Positions 12,031-23,727 of a stretch of 64,000 nt of DNA are shown here, piece after piece. How positions within the stretch are numbered: position 1 is the stretch's first letter; every line of letters starts with the position of its first letter. Position numbers and translations under genes: made by a program. The stretch is from Muscardinus avellanarius (lineage: Eukaryota > Chordata > Mammalia > Rodentia > Gliridae): positions 66,588,738 through 66,652,737 of the forward strand of contig OY726572.1 of assembly GCA_963383645.1 (NCBI GenBank). Direction: 5' to 3'. The notes beneath the pieces are model-generated. The model saw only the letters and a list, made by a program, of their open reading frames with translations. It searched no databases and was not told the DNA's origin.

Positions 12031-13323
12031 AGATGTAATTTCTTTTATCATGAAGAACTTGAGCACCACATAGGCTCGTGGGCTGAACACCCTCTAGGCC
12101 CATCTTCCTTGAGGACCTCTGTCCAAACTCCTCACTCCCAACCATCCTCTCCCCAACTCCGCTCATCCTCGCCAGGCACAAGGGCATGAGCAGCTCCGCA
12201 TGGCTTCAGCCAGCCTGGACCTCACACTGAGGCCAGCTTGGCCTGGGCCTGGGAAGAAAAAATAGTCCTAATCCAGACAGGCCTTGCTTTGCCCAAGAAC
12301 TGGGCTTACACACAGAATTCTGTGAACCTGATTTCCCTGGATCCCAGGCTCCTCCCCAAATTGCTACCTCTAGTGGGGCCTCTGGACAGGAGCCAGGACT
12401 CTGCCACCCTCAGGGTCTTTTGCCTCCCACAGTTCTCAGGCCCCCCAGCTCATAATCTCTCTTCCAAGATGTAAAAATATGTTTCAAGGCACTAACTAGG
12501 GAGGTCATTACTTCAAAGACCCTCTTGGCAAATTCTTTTATTGGCTCCGGTTTAAAAAGCCAGAGTCTTCTTATAAAGGGGCTTCTTAAAGCAAGGCCCA
12601 CCTGTGAAAATACTGCCCTCTTTAGGGATTGAGCCAGGCAGGGAAGGGCAGGCACCAGGCCTCTCAGTTGCTCCCAGAGGAAGGATGGGGAGGAGGCTCA
12701 GAAGAGCTTAAGAAATGGTCTTTTCCTAAAGAGAGAGAAAAAGTCGTCCTGGCCTAAAACTCCAGATGGAAATTAATGCTTTCAGGGCCTACTCAAGGAT
12801 ACTGCAGCATGCTGGGCCCAGGCAGCAGCTCTGGTGACTTCTTAAGAGAAATTCAATGTACAGTGGGGCGTGGTTGAGCTAAAGGATTTGCGCCTCATTC
12901 TCTATCCTTCTGAGCAAATGTCAGAACAGGAAATGGTAGAGTAGGAGTGCCTGGATCTCTTGCCCCCAGTTGCAAGGCTCCATGGGCCTGACTTACGGTG
13001 ACCTCAGTTACTCCCCTCGGGTTGACATGTGGGAGCTGATGGCTGTAAGCCTCTACCTCCTTGGAGTGCTATCCCCAAGGAGAGTCACATAGGCCTCTCC
13101 TCCTGCCTTCTAAGGCATACCACCTTTGCAATGAGCAACCCTGTCCTCACTATTTAACCTCTGACTCTCTTTGCCTCTCCCATCAGAACTTACGATGCGC
13201 AAAGTGCTTGACATGTTAAAACTACAAGCTCTAGATGTAGCTGTGTAGCCCTAGCCCTCCCTCCTATTCTCAGTCAATGTTTCATACTGGCTGGCTTTCT
13301 TTCCTCACCCTTTCTTTCTCTTC
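12031..13323. other. Unique sequence, no gene seen
   Basis: No recognised repeat. The block at about 12440-12620 is non-repetitive and contains 'ggctccggtttaaaaagcca' and a TATA-like 'cttataaaggggctt'. There is no supporting frame or other promoter element, so I call no promoter. Confidence 0.45.
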
Positions 13324-13742
13324 TGTATTAGCCCACTTTCTGTTGCTATAACAAAATATCTGAGGCTGAGTACTGTATAAAGGAAAGAGGTTTATTTCAC
13401 TCACAGTTTTGGAAGCTGAAGGTCTAATATTGGATGGCCCTATCTGTTAAGCCTCTGGTTAAGTCCTCATAGCATTGTTATCACAATGGTAGGGACACAT
13501 GCAGAAGAGAGCCTGTGTCAGTAGGAGCCAGGGGGAATTAGGGGTTAGACATGGTCCTTTTTAAGACAGCTTTCTCTCTTAAGAACTAACTAACTCCACA
13601 AGACTAGTGTTATTCCCTTCTTGGGGTAGTACCCTCAATTACCATGAACTAGGCCCCACCTCTGAAAAGTCACACCACTCTTTAACATAGCACATTGGGA
13701 ACCAAGCTTCCAACACATGAACCCTTGACAGATAAACCATAA
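13324..13742 (-). mobile_element. MaLR-type LTR (solo), antisense
   Basis: The plus strand begins 'gttgctataacaaaatatct', then 'aaggaaagaggtttatttca', 'ctcacagttttggaagctga'. This is the reverse complement of the conserved 3' end of MST/THE1-like MaLR LTRs. It continues to 'aggccccacctctgaaaag', the complement of the LTR 5' part. No internal retroviral sequence adjoins it, so it is probably a solo LTR. Confidence 0.82.
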
Positions 13743-14299
13743 ACAATCTGCAAAATCTTCTTCCTCTGGTAGTATGGGCTCTGCTCCCAGCAATTTCCAG
13801 AGGCTGCTTTCTCCAAGGACCCCAAAGGCCTTTCGTATATCTCAGCTCATGGTCTTGTCCCTCCATCCTGAAATGCTCCTGTTCTCTCTGTTTCTAGTAT
13901 AACCTGGAGTTGGCACCTACCCTGGGATGTACCTTCTCACTCTCTGTTGTTGATTCTCCCCCTTTCTTCTCCTTATTCTCTACTCTCCCTGAGTGATCTT
14001 GCCCACTTCCACAGCTTCCGTGGCTCTACAAGCCTTATCTATAGCCTAGATCTCTCTTCCAAGCTTTGGATCCACTCATTCATTCACTCACTCATTCATT
14101 CATTCATTGCTCAACAGAGCACTTCACTTGGGCCAGTCACTGTTCTCAGGGACGAGATAAAGTCTCTACTTTGGGGGAGTGTAATAGCATAGTGTCAACA
14201 ATACACAATATACACAAAACCGAGATCATTCCTTATAGGATAAGCACTAACAGAGTAATGGGCCAGTATAGCTGGGGGCCAACGAGGCTGCATTGGTCA

Positions 14300-14455
14300 G
14301 GGTTAAATCAGAGAGACAGGAAGGGGGAGGGAATGGGCTGGAAATGGGGTAAGGGCTAATTGAGTGATGTGTACATGTATGCCTCTACCATCTTGTACTC
14401 CATTAAGATGTATGACTGCCATGCACCAATAAAAAAATAAATCAAAAAAGAAAAA
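14300..14455 (+). mobile_element. Squirrel-type L1 3' end
   Basis: A G-rich 3'UTR segment (gaagggggagggaatgggct), then 'gagtgatgtgtacatgtatg', then 'catgcaccaataaaaaaata' with an A-rich tail. It is a short 5'-truncated L1 insertion. The same terminal pattern closes the L1s at 27978 and 48446 and the three ORF1-only elements. Confidence 0.82.
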
Positions 14456-14654
14456 GGAAACATATGACATTGAGCCACTGTAAGGAAAGCTAGGGAATTC
14501 AAGGCCCTAAATGGAGAGTTGGAGGACCAGAAGAAAGTCACTAAGACTATGCCCGGCCAGGAGGGGGACGTGAGCAAAATCAGTGGAGGAGTCTGCGGAG
14601 GTCTGTTGATGGTGAGCAGGGCAGAGAGTGGAGAGGAAGAGTTCAGAGAGCCAT

Positions 14655-15180
14655 CATCTCTCACCTGGATTTGGGCCAGTTTCCTAACTGGTCTCCCTGC
14701 CACCATCTTATCCTCTCGATGTGTCCTTCAAGACAAACGCAAGCCCAACCATGTTACTCCTTTTCTTAAAATTCTGCTCCCCATGCCCTCAAAGGTATCA
14801 CTCAGATGGCTTCATAGGCCCTGGCAAGGCCCATCATGACCGCCTCCCACACCGACCTCCTTTCTGTTCCTCCCTCTTCAGGATGCCTGCCCTGTCCCAG
14901 GCTCACCCTGGGAGATCCTCCAGAGGTAGAAGTTTCTTCAGTTTCTTCTGTTCTTGCTCTCTTCCTGACCTCAGGACCCTCTATTCCAAGACATTCTTTT
15001 CCTGGCCAATTCTCACCCCACAGGACTCAGCTCAGACAGTTTCTCCTCCAGGAAGTTTCTATGACACCCACCCACACACATATGCGCCTTCTTCCTCAGC
15101 TCACAAGTTCCCTTTCTTGGCTCTCATCTCACTCCCTGATACCTTCAGACTTGCTTGTCCATGTGCCTCGTTTGATTGGA
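14655..15180 (+). mobile_element. L2 LINE fragment
   Basis: Contains in order 'cctaactggtctccctgcca', 'caaccatgttactcctt', 'cttaaaattctgctcccc', 'atggcttcataggccctggc', 'ttctcctccaggaagtttct'. This is the typical L2 order before its 3' end. The open frames here (for example 14721-15215) are shadows of this repeat. Confidence 0.75.
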
Positions 15181-15519
15181 AAGCTCCCGAGGAAGCTAGG
15201 TCTAGGGCGCTATAGATAGTTGATAAATTCTCAGATGTACAACAAAGATGTACAAAAGCTATACAGTAAAACATAAAGATGATTATTCTCCAATGTTCAT
15301 GTAAAAAGTACAACACAAATGTGTGTGAATAACATGATCAAAATCTATAAGCGAAGGGATGAAAAAAGTACATCTATTAAAATAAAAGGGAAGGGTTGGA
15401 GGACACTAGATATACCCATTCACACAGCTTTACCTCTGACTGGTAGGACACAGAGTGACTCTTGTTCTTTCAAATTTCACTTTCATACTGTTCTTTGGAG
15501 TTTAAAAAAAGTGCCATTA

Positions 15520-15617
15520 GGGTGTATTCATTCAAGTCACCCCTCCATGCCAGTCTGGTATGGAGCTGTACCTATCCTCTGTATTTCTATCTTTTAATAA
15601 ACTTCTTTGAATCTTCA
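15520..15617 (+). mobile_element. Tiny poly(A) retrocopy with target duplications
   Basis: A ~97-nt insert ends with AATAAA ('cttttaataaacttctttga'), then 'atcttc' and an A-run. It is flanked by direct repeats of 'aaaaaaagtgccatta' at 15504-15519 and 15618-15633. That is the signature of L1-driven retroposition of the last ~100 nt of a polyadenylated transcript. The parent transcript is not recognised; an mRNA 3' end or an LTR transcript are both possible. Confidence 0.72.
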
Positions 15618-15633
15618 AAAAAAAGTGCCATTA

Positions 15634-16832
15634 AATTATTTTCAAAAGCAATAAATTGCTGTCTTACCACCCAGTCTTGTTTTTTACACTTATAACCACA
15701 TTTTTTCTATTCTTCCAAGAATGAAGATCTCTGTCTTGGATAAGGAAAGCCAAATTTTTCCTTTCAGTAGGAGTTGACTGACCCGTCTTCTCTCCGTCAT
15801 CTGTTCTCAGACAACATCTGCCAGAAAACGTGTTCCCATCCCTTCCTTATTCTCTGTCCTTTGTCTGACAAAAAGTAACCCTTGAGGGTTTGAGTTGTAT
15901 CAGAACAGCATACGGGTGGATATTAATAGAGACAGCAATGACCCAGGAGTGGGCTTTCAAGTCTGGCTTTCAATGAAAAGCTTTCTGCAGAATTCCAAAA
16001 TGAAATAGAAGTCTGGAAGATAAAAAAAAAAAAGGCAAGGGAGCCTTTGGTTCCCTTGTCCCCAACCCCAGGGTAGAACTGAACCAGCTCTTTCCTGGTT
16101 GTGCTGGCTGACCTTCTCCCCTTCGAGTGAGCCCATCTCAGATCCCAGAGCTCTGGTCAAGAGAGAAGGCCCATCCTTAGCACCCCAGCCCAGGGAAGAA
16201 GAGGGTGTGCCTTGTGGAGAGTGTCAGCCCTCAAACCCTGAACAATGTTGATGCAGGAAGTGCACCCCAGCAGTAACAGCATGTCAATCAGACTTACCCA
16301 GCTCAGCTGCTTGGTGGAAGTCAATAACCACCCGGATGCAAGAAAGAAAGCAGACCACATCACCAGCATTGAGGACCCTGAGCATCTTCAGGGGAAAACG
16401 AGATAGGAACCTGGTCCTCCCACCTGGGAACAATGAGTTGAGTTTTTATATTTTTCCAAGCTCATTCTGAAGTCTGAAAGTTTTCTATAAAACTCTCCAT
16501 CTTTGCTTATGTCTTATTCTCTCTTTGCTCATCAAACCATTTCTTTGGGAGCTTTATGTGAAACCATTTGAAAGAACTTCTGAACACCTCCTATCCCCTT
16601 TAGAATACCTTCCTTTTATCACTATTGTTGGTTCGGGCTGTGATAAGACCTCTGCACTGTTCCCGCCTAGAGAAAGGGCAAGCCTTGAAAGTTGCCAGCA
16701 AATGGATGGTCTTGGTTGGTCTAGTGCCCTGGAAAGAATGCTCCAGCATCGATGTAAAGAATAAGTATGGTGTGCTGAAATGTGTGGCAAGGAGAGCTGT
16801 CAAGAGACCACTGTAGGAATCTAGTGAAAGAC
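15634..16832. other. Unique sequence, no feature identified
   Basis: Moderate GC with short frames on both strands. No repeat or exon was recognised. Confidence 0.45.
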
Positions 16833-17221
16833 TGTTATTATTTGAGTGTATCTACTATATCTCAAGTGTTGGAAACTCAACCCCAAGATCCATGTGGTCA
16901 TAGTATTTTCAGGTGGAACCTTTGGGGTGTTTAAACCATGCCATCATGGGTGGATTAATCCACTCATGGGTTAACGGGTTATAGAAGAAGTGGTGTCTGG
17001 ACAAAAGTGAACGCTCTCGGGCATGCTTATTGTATTTCACCATGCGATTCCTTCCACTGTGTCATTGTTCAGCAAGGAGGCCCTCAGCGGAGGCAACCAG
17101 ATGCTGGCATCATGCCCGTGGACTTCCCAGTCACCAGAACAGTGAGCAAAATAAACCTCTATTCTTTATAAATCACTGGTCTCAGGTATTTTGTTATAGC
17201 AATAAAAAAGCTAATGAATAG
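16833..17221 (+). mobile_element. MaLR-type solo LTR
   Basis: Starts 'tgttattatttgagtgta' and includes 'tcatgggtggattaatccac'. It carries an AATAAA-like signal in 'gcaaaataaacctctattct' and ends 'tttgttatagcaataaaaaa…ctaatga'. This is the full 5'-to-3' order of an MST/MT-like MaLR LTR. No internal region follows. Confidence 0.85.
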
Positions 17222-17415
17222 ACTCACCAGCCCAATTCTCACATATTCTACTACAGCAGCACAAAACATACTAAATCACTAGGCTAGTAATTGGGAGCAT
17301 GAAAAAATATAAAAGTTACAAAATTAAAAATAACATGTAATCACAATCCTCAGGGTAGTACTATTCAATCATTGGGCGTCACTTTACATAAGTACATGTT
17401 TTTAGTAAAAACTGA

Positions 17416-17418
<3 letters not shown>

Positions 17419-17448
<30 letters not shown>

Positions 17449-17644
17449 GGTACTGGGGACTGAACCTAGGGGCATTCTGCCTCTGATTTACACCTCCAGT
17501 CCTTTTTAGTTTTGTTTTGAAACAAGGTTTCACTAGGTTTCTGAGAGTCTCACTAAGTTTTTTTAGGCTGGCCTTAAACTTACAATTCTTCTGTCTCAGC
17601 TTCCCAAATACTGGGATTATAGATGTATACCATCATACCCAGCC
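17419..17644 (-). mobile_element. B1-dID-type SINE, older
   Basis: Plus-strand poly-T (about 28 T), then 'ggtactggggactgaaccta' and, at the far end, 'atagatgtataccatcatac'. The target duplication is 'aaaaactgaatc' (17407-17418) and 'aaaaactaaatc' (17645-17656), with one mismatch. CpG decay indicates age. Confidence 0.92.
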
Positions 17645-17899
17645 AAAAACTAAATCTTAATGTACATCTTTTTTTGTAATTTTCCTTTTCACTTTACAAT
17701 ATAAATATTTTTTACATCAATTCTTACACTTCTACCATAATATTTTATTGGATGTATATAATTAGATGGTATGCATGTATTATGAGTTTATCTAATTCTC
17801 TAATTAATGAAACTTTCAGGCAATATTCAGTTTTTTATAATTTCCTATAGTTACAACTTTATACACATGACCCTTAGGATTTAGAACAAATTCCTGGAC

Positions 17900-18230
17900 A
17901 TAAAATTCCTTAGGAAAGAATTTGATCCATTTTGAGTAATGTTTTGTGTATGGTGTGAGGTAAGGGTTGAGGTCTTGAATCTGTTTTTCCACATGAATAT
18001 TCAGTTGATCCAATATTAGTTATTAAAAGTCTATCCTTTCCTCTACTGAATTCACTTGACCTCTTTCTTATAAATCAATTGACTGATACACGTGTGGGTC
18101 TATTACAGAACTATTTTTTCTGTCTCACTGATCTACCTGTCTACCGTTGGGTCAACATCATACTGTCTTAATTACTGTTACTTTAAAAAACACCATCTAT
18201 TACTTTAGAAATCACCATCTATTAATTTTT
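17900..18230 (-). mobile_element. Old L1 ORF2 fragment, antisense
   Basis: 'gtgtatggtgtgaggtaagg', 'ttccacatgaatattcagtt', 'tataaatcaattgactgata' and 'gtgtgggtctattacagaac' are the complement of the C-terminal ORF2 region, in correct order. No frame remains. Confidence 0.78.
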
Positions 18231-18390
18231 TATTTTCTTGAATTAATAGCTTTCTTTTTTTTTTTTTTTAGTTTTTCTGTGTTAATAATGAAAGCATTTA
18301 AACTTACCTCTAAATAAAATTCTGGGTGTATCTTTGTTATATGGGATGAACTTGTACTGCTAGGCATTAAAACATGTTTTAAAATTAAAA

Positions 18391-18775
18391 CAATGCTGGA
18401 TGTGATGACACACACTAGTAGTCCTGTATTTTTGAGGCTGAGACAGGAGGATTATAAGTTCTATAGCCTTAGCAAGTTAGTATGCCCCTGGCCAGGCGTG
18501 GCGGTGCAAGCTTGTAATCCCAATATTTGGGAGGCTGAGACTGGAGGATCCCGGTTTGCAGACAGCCTCAGCTACTTAGTGAGGTCCTTTGCAACTCATT
18601 GAGACCCTGTTTCAAAAATAAAGAACACAAAATAGGACTGGGAGTGTAGGTCAGAGGTAAAATACCCCTGGTTTCTATCCCCAATGCCTAAAAAAAAAAA
18701 AAAAAAAAAAAAAATAGGACTGGGGATATGGTTTGGAGGTAGAATGCCCCTGGGTTCAATCTCTAGTATCACAAA
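18391..18775 (+). mobile_element. Old SINE split by a younger SINE
   Basis: The outer copy is seen at 18391-18490 (gctggatgtgatgacacaca…agcaagttag) and resumes at 18715-18775 (ggactggggatatggtttgg…caatctctagtatcac). The middle is occupied by a complete second SINE with its own poly(A). The outer copy is the more diverged one. Confidence 0.82.
18491..18714 (+). mobile_element. B1-dID-type SINE nested in another SINE
   Basis: Complete copy from 'gccaggcgtggcggtgcaag' to 'tttctatccccaatgcct' plus a ~26-nt A tail. It lies in the same orientation as the element it interrupts. Confidence 0.92.
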
Positions 18776-19269
18776 ATAAGGAGGGATAATTCATTCATTT
18801 AAAAAAGTAAATTAGTTATAATAACTAAAACTTAACATTAGTGACTGAAAAATAGATATTCTAGTGTATAAATGAATTTAGAAATAATAGATTAAAAGAA
18901 AAGTGAAAAGTAAAAACCTTGCTATATTAAGTCCTGCAGCAGCCCTACCTCCTGGGCACTCCTAAGATTCACTGGGAGTCTTGTATATGCTTTCATAAAT
19001 CTGTACATGGGGCTGGTCACTCAGTCACTCTATCTCGTAATGGTGCTGGTGGCTCCACTGCCTTGCATTGCTCCCCACGGCCCCAGCAGCCGCAGTGCCA
19101 AGCAGGGATGCCTAAGCCGCCCCTGTTGCTCAGAGCCACGCTCCCAGTATTTCCTCAAGATTCTCTTTTCCCGTCACTATCTTCCCTTCTCCCAGGTACT
19201 TTTCCTGGCAGTTCACCCTGCAACTAATGTGCTCGACCCAAACTATACTGAGATAGCTCCAAATCTCCT

Positions 19270-20175
19270 TTAGGATAAAGCCAATGCTCCTTCCCAAAAT
19301 AGTTGTAATATTGTGAAATTTGTTCCTATTTCCTGACCCATAGTTCCCGAAGCCCTTGGAATCTCTGGAGTGATAGAAGTGTTTTTTGTATTCGAATAAG
19401 ATGAGCGGGTTGGGGTATCTAGGTAACTTCAGGATGGAGGATGCTCCCCAGAAAGACCAAACATGATTAGAGAGAAAGATGGGACTTTCAGCACCAGTGT
19501 CCAATTTATAGAGAGGAGACAAAGACTGAGGATTGAGCTGGTCAGCAATGGTCAATGAAGTAATCAATCACACCTATGCAATAAAGCCCCCAAAGATCCA
19601 CGAAGATGGGGCTAGGAGAGCTTCTGAATAGTTGAACATGGGAATTGTTCTTGAAAGCTGATGGCTCATCAAGGGCATGGAAACTCTGCACCCCTTCCCA
19701 CACACCTTGCCCTATGCAACTTCTGCATCTGGCTATTCATTTGTATCCTTTTTAGTTTTTTTTTTCTTTAATAATAAGTGGGTAAATTTAAAGTGCTTCC
19801 CAGAGTTCTGCAAGCTACTCTAGGAAATTAATCCAACCCAAAGAGAGGGTCATGGACACCGCTATATATAACAGGTAGACCAGAAGCCCAGTTCACAACC
19901 TGGAGCTGGCGATTATCATGTGCAGTGGCGGGGGAGGGTGCGTGTGTGCAATTTTGTGGAACTAAGTCCTTAACCTATGGGATTTGGCGCTATCTCCAGG
20001 TAAATAATCTCAAAATTAAAATAAATTATAGGACACCCAGCTGGTGTCTGCTAGAGAATTGCTTGGTGTTTGACAAGAAACCCACACACATCCGGTGTCA
20101 GAAGTGTTGTGTTGAGTGCTGTGTGGGAGCAGAGAGAAAAAGATTTGTCTTTTCCTTTCAAGACACTGCTCTGGG
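19270..20175 (+). mobile_element. Long ancient interspersed repeat, family not assigned
   Basis: About 0.9 kb follows the order of an ancient mammalian repeat that I recognise by phrase but cannot name. The phrases are 'tcaatcacacctatgcaata', 'ggcatggaaactctgcaccc', 'cttgccctatgcaacttctg', 'aaagtgcttcccagagttct', 'gcgctatctccaggtaaata', 'aggacacccagctggtgtct' and 'ccggtgtcagaagtgttgtg'. Open frames across it are incidental. Confidence 0.55.
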
Positions 20176-22349
20176 TAAAGAGGATGGAAGGTAGAGAGGA
20201 TGTGTTCCCCCCTCCAGGCTCCTGAAACACTGTAGTTTTGTGAAAATGGATTACTTCTTAGGCAGCTTGACTATTTTAGAATTTTATTACTCTTTTAAGA
20301 ACACACATTGTGATAAAAAGCACTCATATTTGGAAAATGTAGAAAAGTAGAGAAAGACATAAAAATATCTGTAATTTCACTATTCATATGAACACTATTA
20401 ATATTTTTCTATTTCTACAGTTTTATATCCTGCTGTAGGTTAATATTATTTGGGGAATATTGTCCCACTTCATTTAATTTTTAGAAGGCCCTATTTTAAG
20501 GTCTGCAGATATTCCCACTGATATGCCAAAATGTAACATAAATTATTGTTGATTATTTAAACTATTCCTACTTTGATATTATATAATGGTTGCTGCTCAT
20601 TCTTAAATATATCCGTATTATTTATTATTTTTATAATAATTCATAGAAGTAGAATTACCTTTGGAAGAATACAAATCTTTAGAAAGCCCTGGATGTATAC
20701 AGGACAAATTTCTTTCTAGAAAGCTTTTATCCATACTCCCCACGAGCTGTGAACAACAGTGTCCTACCACACTCTTATACGCATGACATTTTAAATCTTT
20801 GTTAATTTGGTAAGTGAAAAAAGACAGCCTATTGCTGCTTTAATGTGTATATTCTGATTACCAGTCCCTAAAATTTCCTAAATGCATTTTATTAACTCTT
20901 TTGTTTCTGCAAATGTTCCTTCATGACTTTGTTTCAACGCCCTTTATATGTCAAGAACATCATCTTTTTTGCCATGCTTATTGAAGATACTGTTCAATGT
21001 CCTGGATTTTCCATGGGCAATTTGAAAATAATACACAATTCTTTTTATCAAGGATGTAAATTTTACATTACTGCCTAAACTGTCTGGATGGATATTTGGT
21101 TGGTGAGAAGTGTCTCACGAGATTTTGCTTTTATAAATTCTTTCCTATAAGTCTCATGGGTTTTGCTTTGCACTTTTGACACTACAATGTTCAGAGCATT
21201 AAGTATTCATGGGATCCTGGAAAGAAACAGATGGCTCACTCGAAGAGGGTAATTGGAGGAAAGACTACATGCAAAGTGTGATTCTGGTGCAGGGAAACCA
21301 CAAATAGTAGTCCAGCACCCTGGGGCTATGAATAGCAGGGGTCTATCACCTTCCCATGGCTGGAAGGAGCAAGGAGCGGGGAGAGCAGCTATGGCACCTG
21401 GAAACAAGGAGGCCCATGGAAGGGCTCCCCTCTGGGGACTGTAGCCTCAGGGAAGGGACAGCCAACCTGCTGCTGAGCCCCCAGCCCCAGTTCCACCCGC
21501 CATTCAGTCTCCTGCGGGTACTCCCCATCAGCCAGACCCCAGTGGAAGCAGAAGGTGAGGGAGCTGCCAATAAGGGCCCTAGAGATCAGCCTCCCAGGGC
21601 CCAGAGCAGTGAGGAGGTGGAGAATGGGGGCATGTGGAGGGGGACATGGAAGGCGTCCAGCACAAAGTCCCCATGCTGTCAAAGAGCTCCTGTGTAGTTT
21701 AGCTCTCATCATGGAAACTGACTTTCGTGATTCTATTTCTGATTTCTTAGGTACATGTTTTTCTGATGTAATTTAACCTATGCATCATTTTATAATATCA
21801 GACTCATTTGATTTTACTTATTATCTACATAGCCTGTACTTGTACTTGAAATTTTCACCTACATACCAAGGGTAAAGAGAAGATGAATGGTACTGGGAAG
21901 AGGCTATGATTTGTCTCTAATCTACCTCCCAGTCCCCTATACTAACAGACCTTCAGTGATCACCTATGCGTATAGATGCTCAGAATAAGCAGCACTATCC
22001 CAAGCCTTTTTTGTAGTGAGGGTGGCCATGGGACCAAGGTCTGACCAGTAGGATGTGAAGGGAAGTGATGTAGGCAATACTGGGCTTTCCCTAGAGGAAG
22101 GCACATGCACCTGGTGTCCTCTTCTCCACCCTGCTGCTCTGAGCAGGAGTATAGTGGAGAGTCCTCCTGGACTATGGGAATGATGGAGCCACAAGGTCCT
22201 GGGGCCACCTGGGTTGTCAATCTCCAGGCATTAGAAAATAAAGAGACAAATTTCTCATCTAAATTGCGGGTATTTTGAAAGTTACACCAAGCCAAGACTA
22301 ATTCCTAACTAATATTAACACCAAGTGAAAGAATTTCAGCCATCCATTT
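20176..22349. other. AT-rich old DNA with a GC-richer island
   Basis: 20250-21200 is AT-rich and has the feel of decayed LINE or MER sequence (for example 'tctgtaatttcactattcat'). 21230-21700 is GC-richer and may be another old repeat ('agcagtgaggaggtggagaa'). Its overlapping frames on both strands do not support a gene. Confidence 0.4.
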
Positions 22350-22403
22350 AATTGGGGAAAGAGAATAAAGATTAACTATGTTAGCATGACTATATGTTTC
22401 ACC
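22350..22403 (+). mobile_element. MIR SINE, 5' part (split)
   Basis: The left remnant of a MIR continues at 25466. Between the halves lie a B1-dID SINE and the ORF1-only LINE element A. The break is at 'tatattactacattta', present on both sides. Confidence 0.65.
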
Positions 22404-22414
22404 TATATTACTAC

Positions 22415-22416
22415 AT

Positions 22417-22459
<43 letters not shown>

Positions 22460-22463
22460 TTTT
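22415..22463. repeat. (TTTA)n microsatellite
   Basis: Perfect TTTA run at the 3' (tail) side of the minus-strand SINE. It is therefore a grown SINE tail. Confidence 0.93.
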
Positions 22464-22665
22464 GCAGTATTGGGGATGGAACCTAAGGCCATTCTACCTC
22501 CAAGCTAAACCCCCAGCCCTATTTTTTATTCTTTATTTTTTTGAAGCAGGGTCTCACTGAGTTGCAAAGGGTCTCACTAAGTAGCTGAGGCTGTTCATGA
22601 ACTATGATCCTCCTCTCTCAGCCTCCCAGATGCTGGAATTACAAGCATGCGCCACCACGCCCAGC
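22420..22665 (-). mobile_element. B1-dID SINE inserted in MIR and itself hit by element A
   Basis: Minus-strand SINE with its tail in the TTTA run and its head at 'gcgccaccacgcccagct'. Its 16-bp perfect target duplication (tatattactacattta) lies at 22404-22419 and 25450-25465. These are now 3 kb apart because element A landed at the SINE head. Confidence 0.93.
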
Positions 22666-22669
22666 TTAT
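22655..22669. repeat. Target-site duplication of element A, left copy
   Basis: The 15-bp sequence ccacgcccagcttat is repeated exactly at 25438-25452. It overlaps the head of the host SINE and the first bases of that SINE's own target duplication. Confidence 0.93.
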
Positions 22670-23070
22670 TTTTTTAAATTTTTTATTGGTGCACTGTATT
22701 CATACATCATAGTGGGATACAAACTTTTGTAGACATACATGCACACATCGCCCAGTCAGCCCCCACCTGATCCCCACCCCATTCCCTCCCCATCCCTCCT
22801 TCCCATCATGCTTGGCTTAGTGGTTGACATCTAGTATTATAGCAGTTTATCCAAAATTAACAATGATAATCTCACATAACAGTTTCATTTGTCTGATACC
22901 AAGCTTTTGATAACTTAAAGATAACATTTCAATATTTCTTTTTGCTTTCTTTCTTACCAGAGAATATTTTTTTCTTTTATTTTTTTTAGGTGAAACTATC
23001 ATATATTTATATATTTATTTTTCAGAAAAAAATCTATCCTAATATAGAATATGGACTCTAGCTACCCAAA

Positions 23071-23655
23071 ACGATCTCCAAAAAGAACAAAGCTAGAAGA
23101 TATATATTTTCTGATTTCAAACCATATAAAGCTACAATAATTGAAACAGTGTAGTACTGTTATAAAGGCAGATATATAAACCATTGGAGTTAAATAAAAG
23201 CCTAGAGATACATTCTTTCATATATTGTCAAGTTATTTTTGACAAGGTTTCCACAAACATTTGGTGGGGGAAATAATAATCTTTTAACTAAATATTGCTG
23301 AAAAATAATAATTACATGAAAAAGAATAAAATTGGACCCTTACCTAACACCATATACAAATATTAACTCAAAATAGATAAAAGACCTAAATATAAATCTT
23401 AAGACTATAAACTTTTAGAAGAAAATCTGGGTCATAAAACCTCACAACATTGAAATTGGCAGTGATTTCTTGGATATGATTTCAATGGCAAAGGCAACAG
23501 AAGAGTATACAAACTCCCTAAAAAAAATATTGTATATCCAAAGACAATGTAAAGAGAGTTAAAAGTTACTGATTGAATGGGATAAAATATTTCTAAATGC
23601 TATATCTGAAGGTATATTAATATTCCAACTAGAAATCCTAAAAATTAACAACAAT
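23071..23655 (+). mobile_element. Antisense old-L1 ORF2 segment inside element A
   Basis: On the plus strand this reads as L1 ORF2 C-terminal sequence in the sense direction: 'aaaagaacaaagctagaag', 'ggacccttacctaacaccat', 'caaatattaactcaaaatag', 'gatttcttggatatgatttc', then 'ggataaaatatttctaaatg'. Relative to element A it is reversed. It has many stops and no coding capacity. The same segment lies in B (40115-40702) and C (41690-42290), so it belongs to the family and is not a local accident. Confidence 0.82.
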
Positions 23656-23727
23656 AAAAGCAAACAATACAATTTAGAGATAGGTAAAAGACTAACATAA
23701 GTAATGAATCTCCACAGATAACTAATC

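Noticed and set aside
12560..12590. TATA-box promoter at 'cttataaagggg'
   Set aside because: No downstream exon, initiator or CpG context; an isolated TATA-like word is common by chance.
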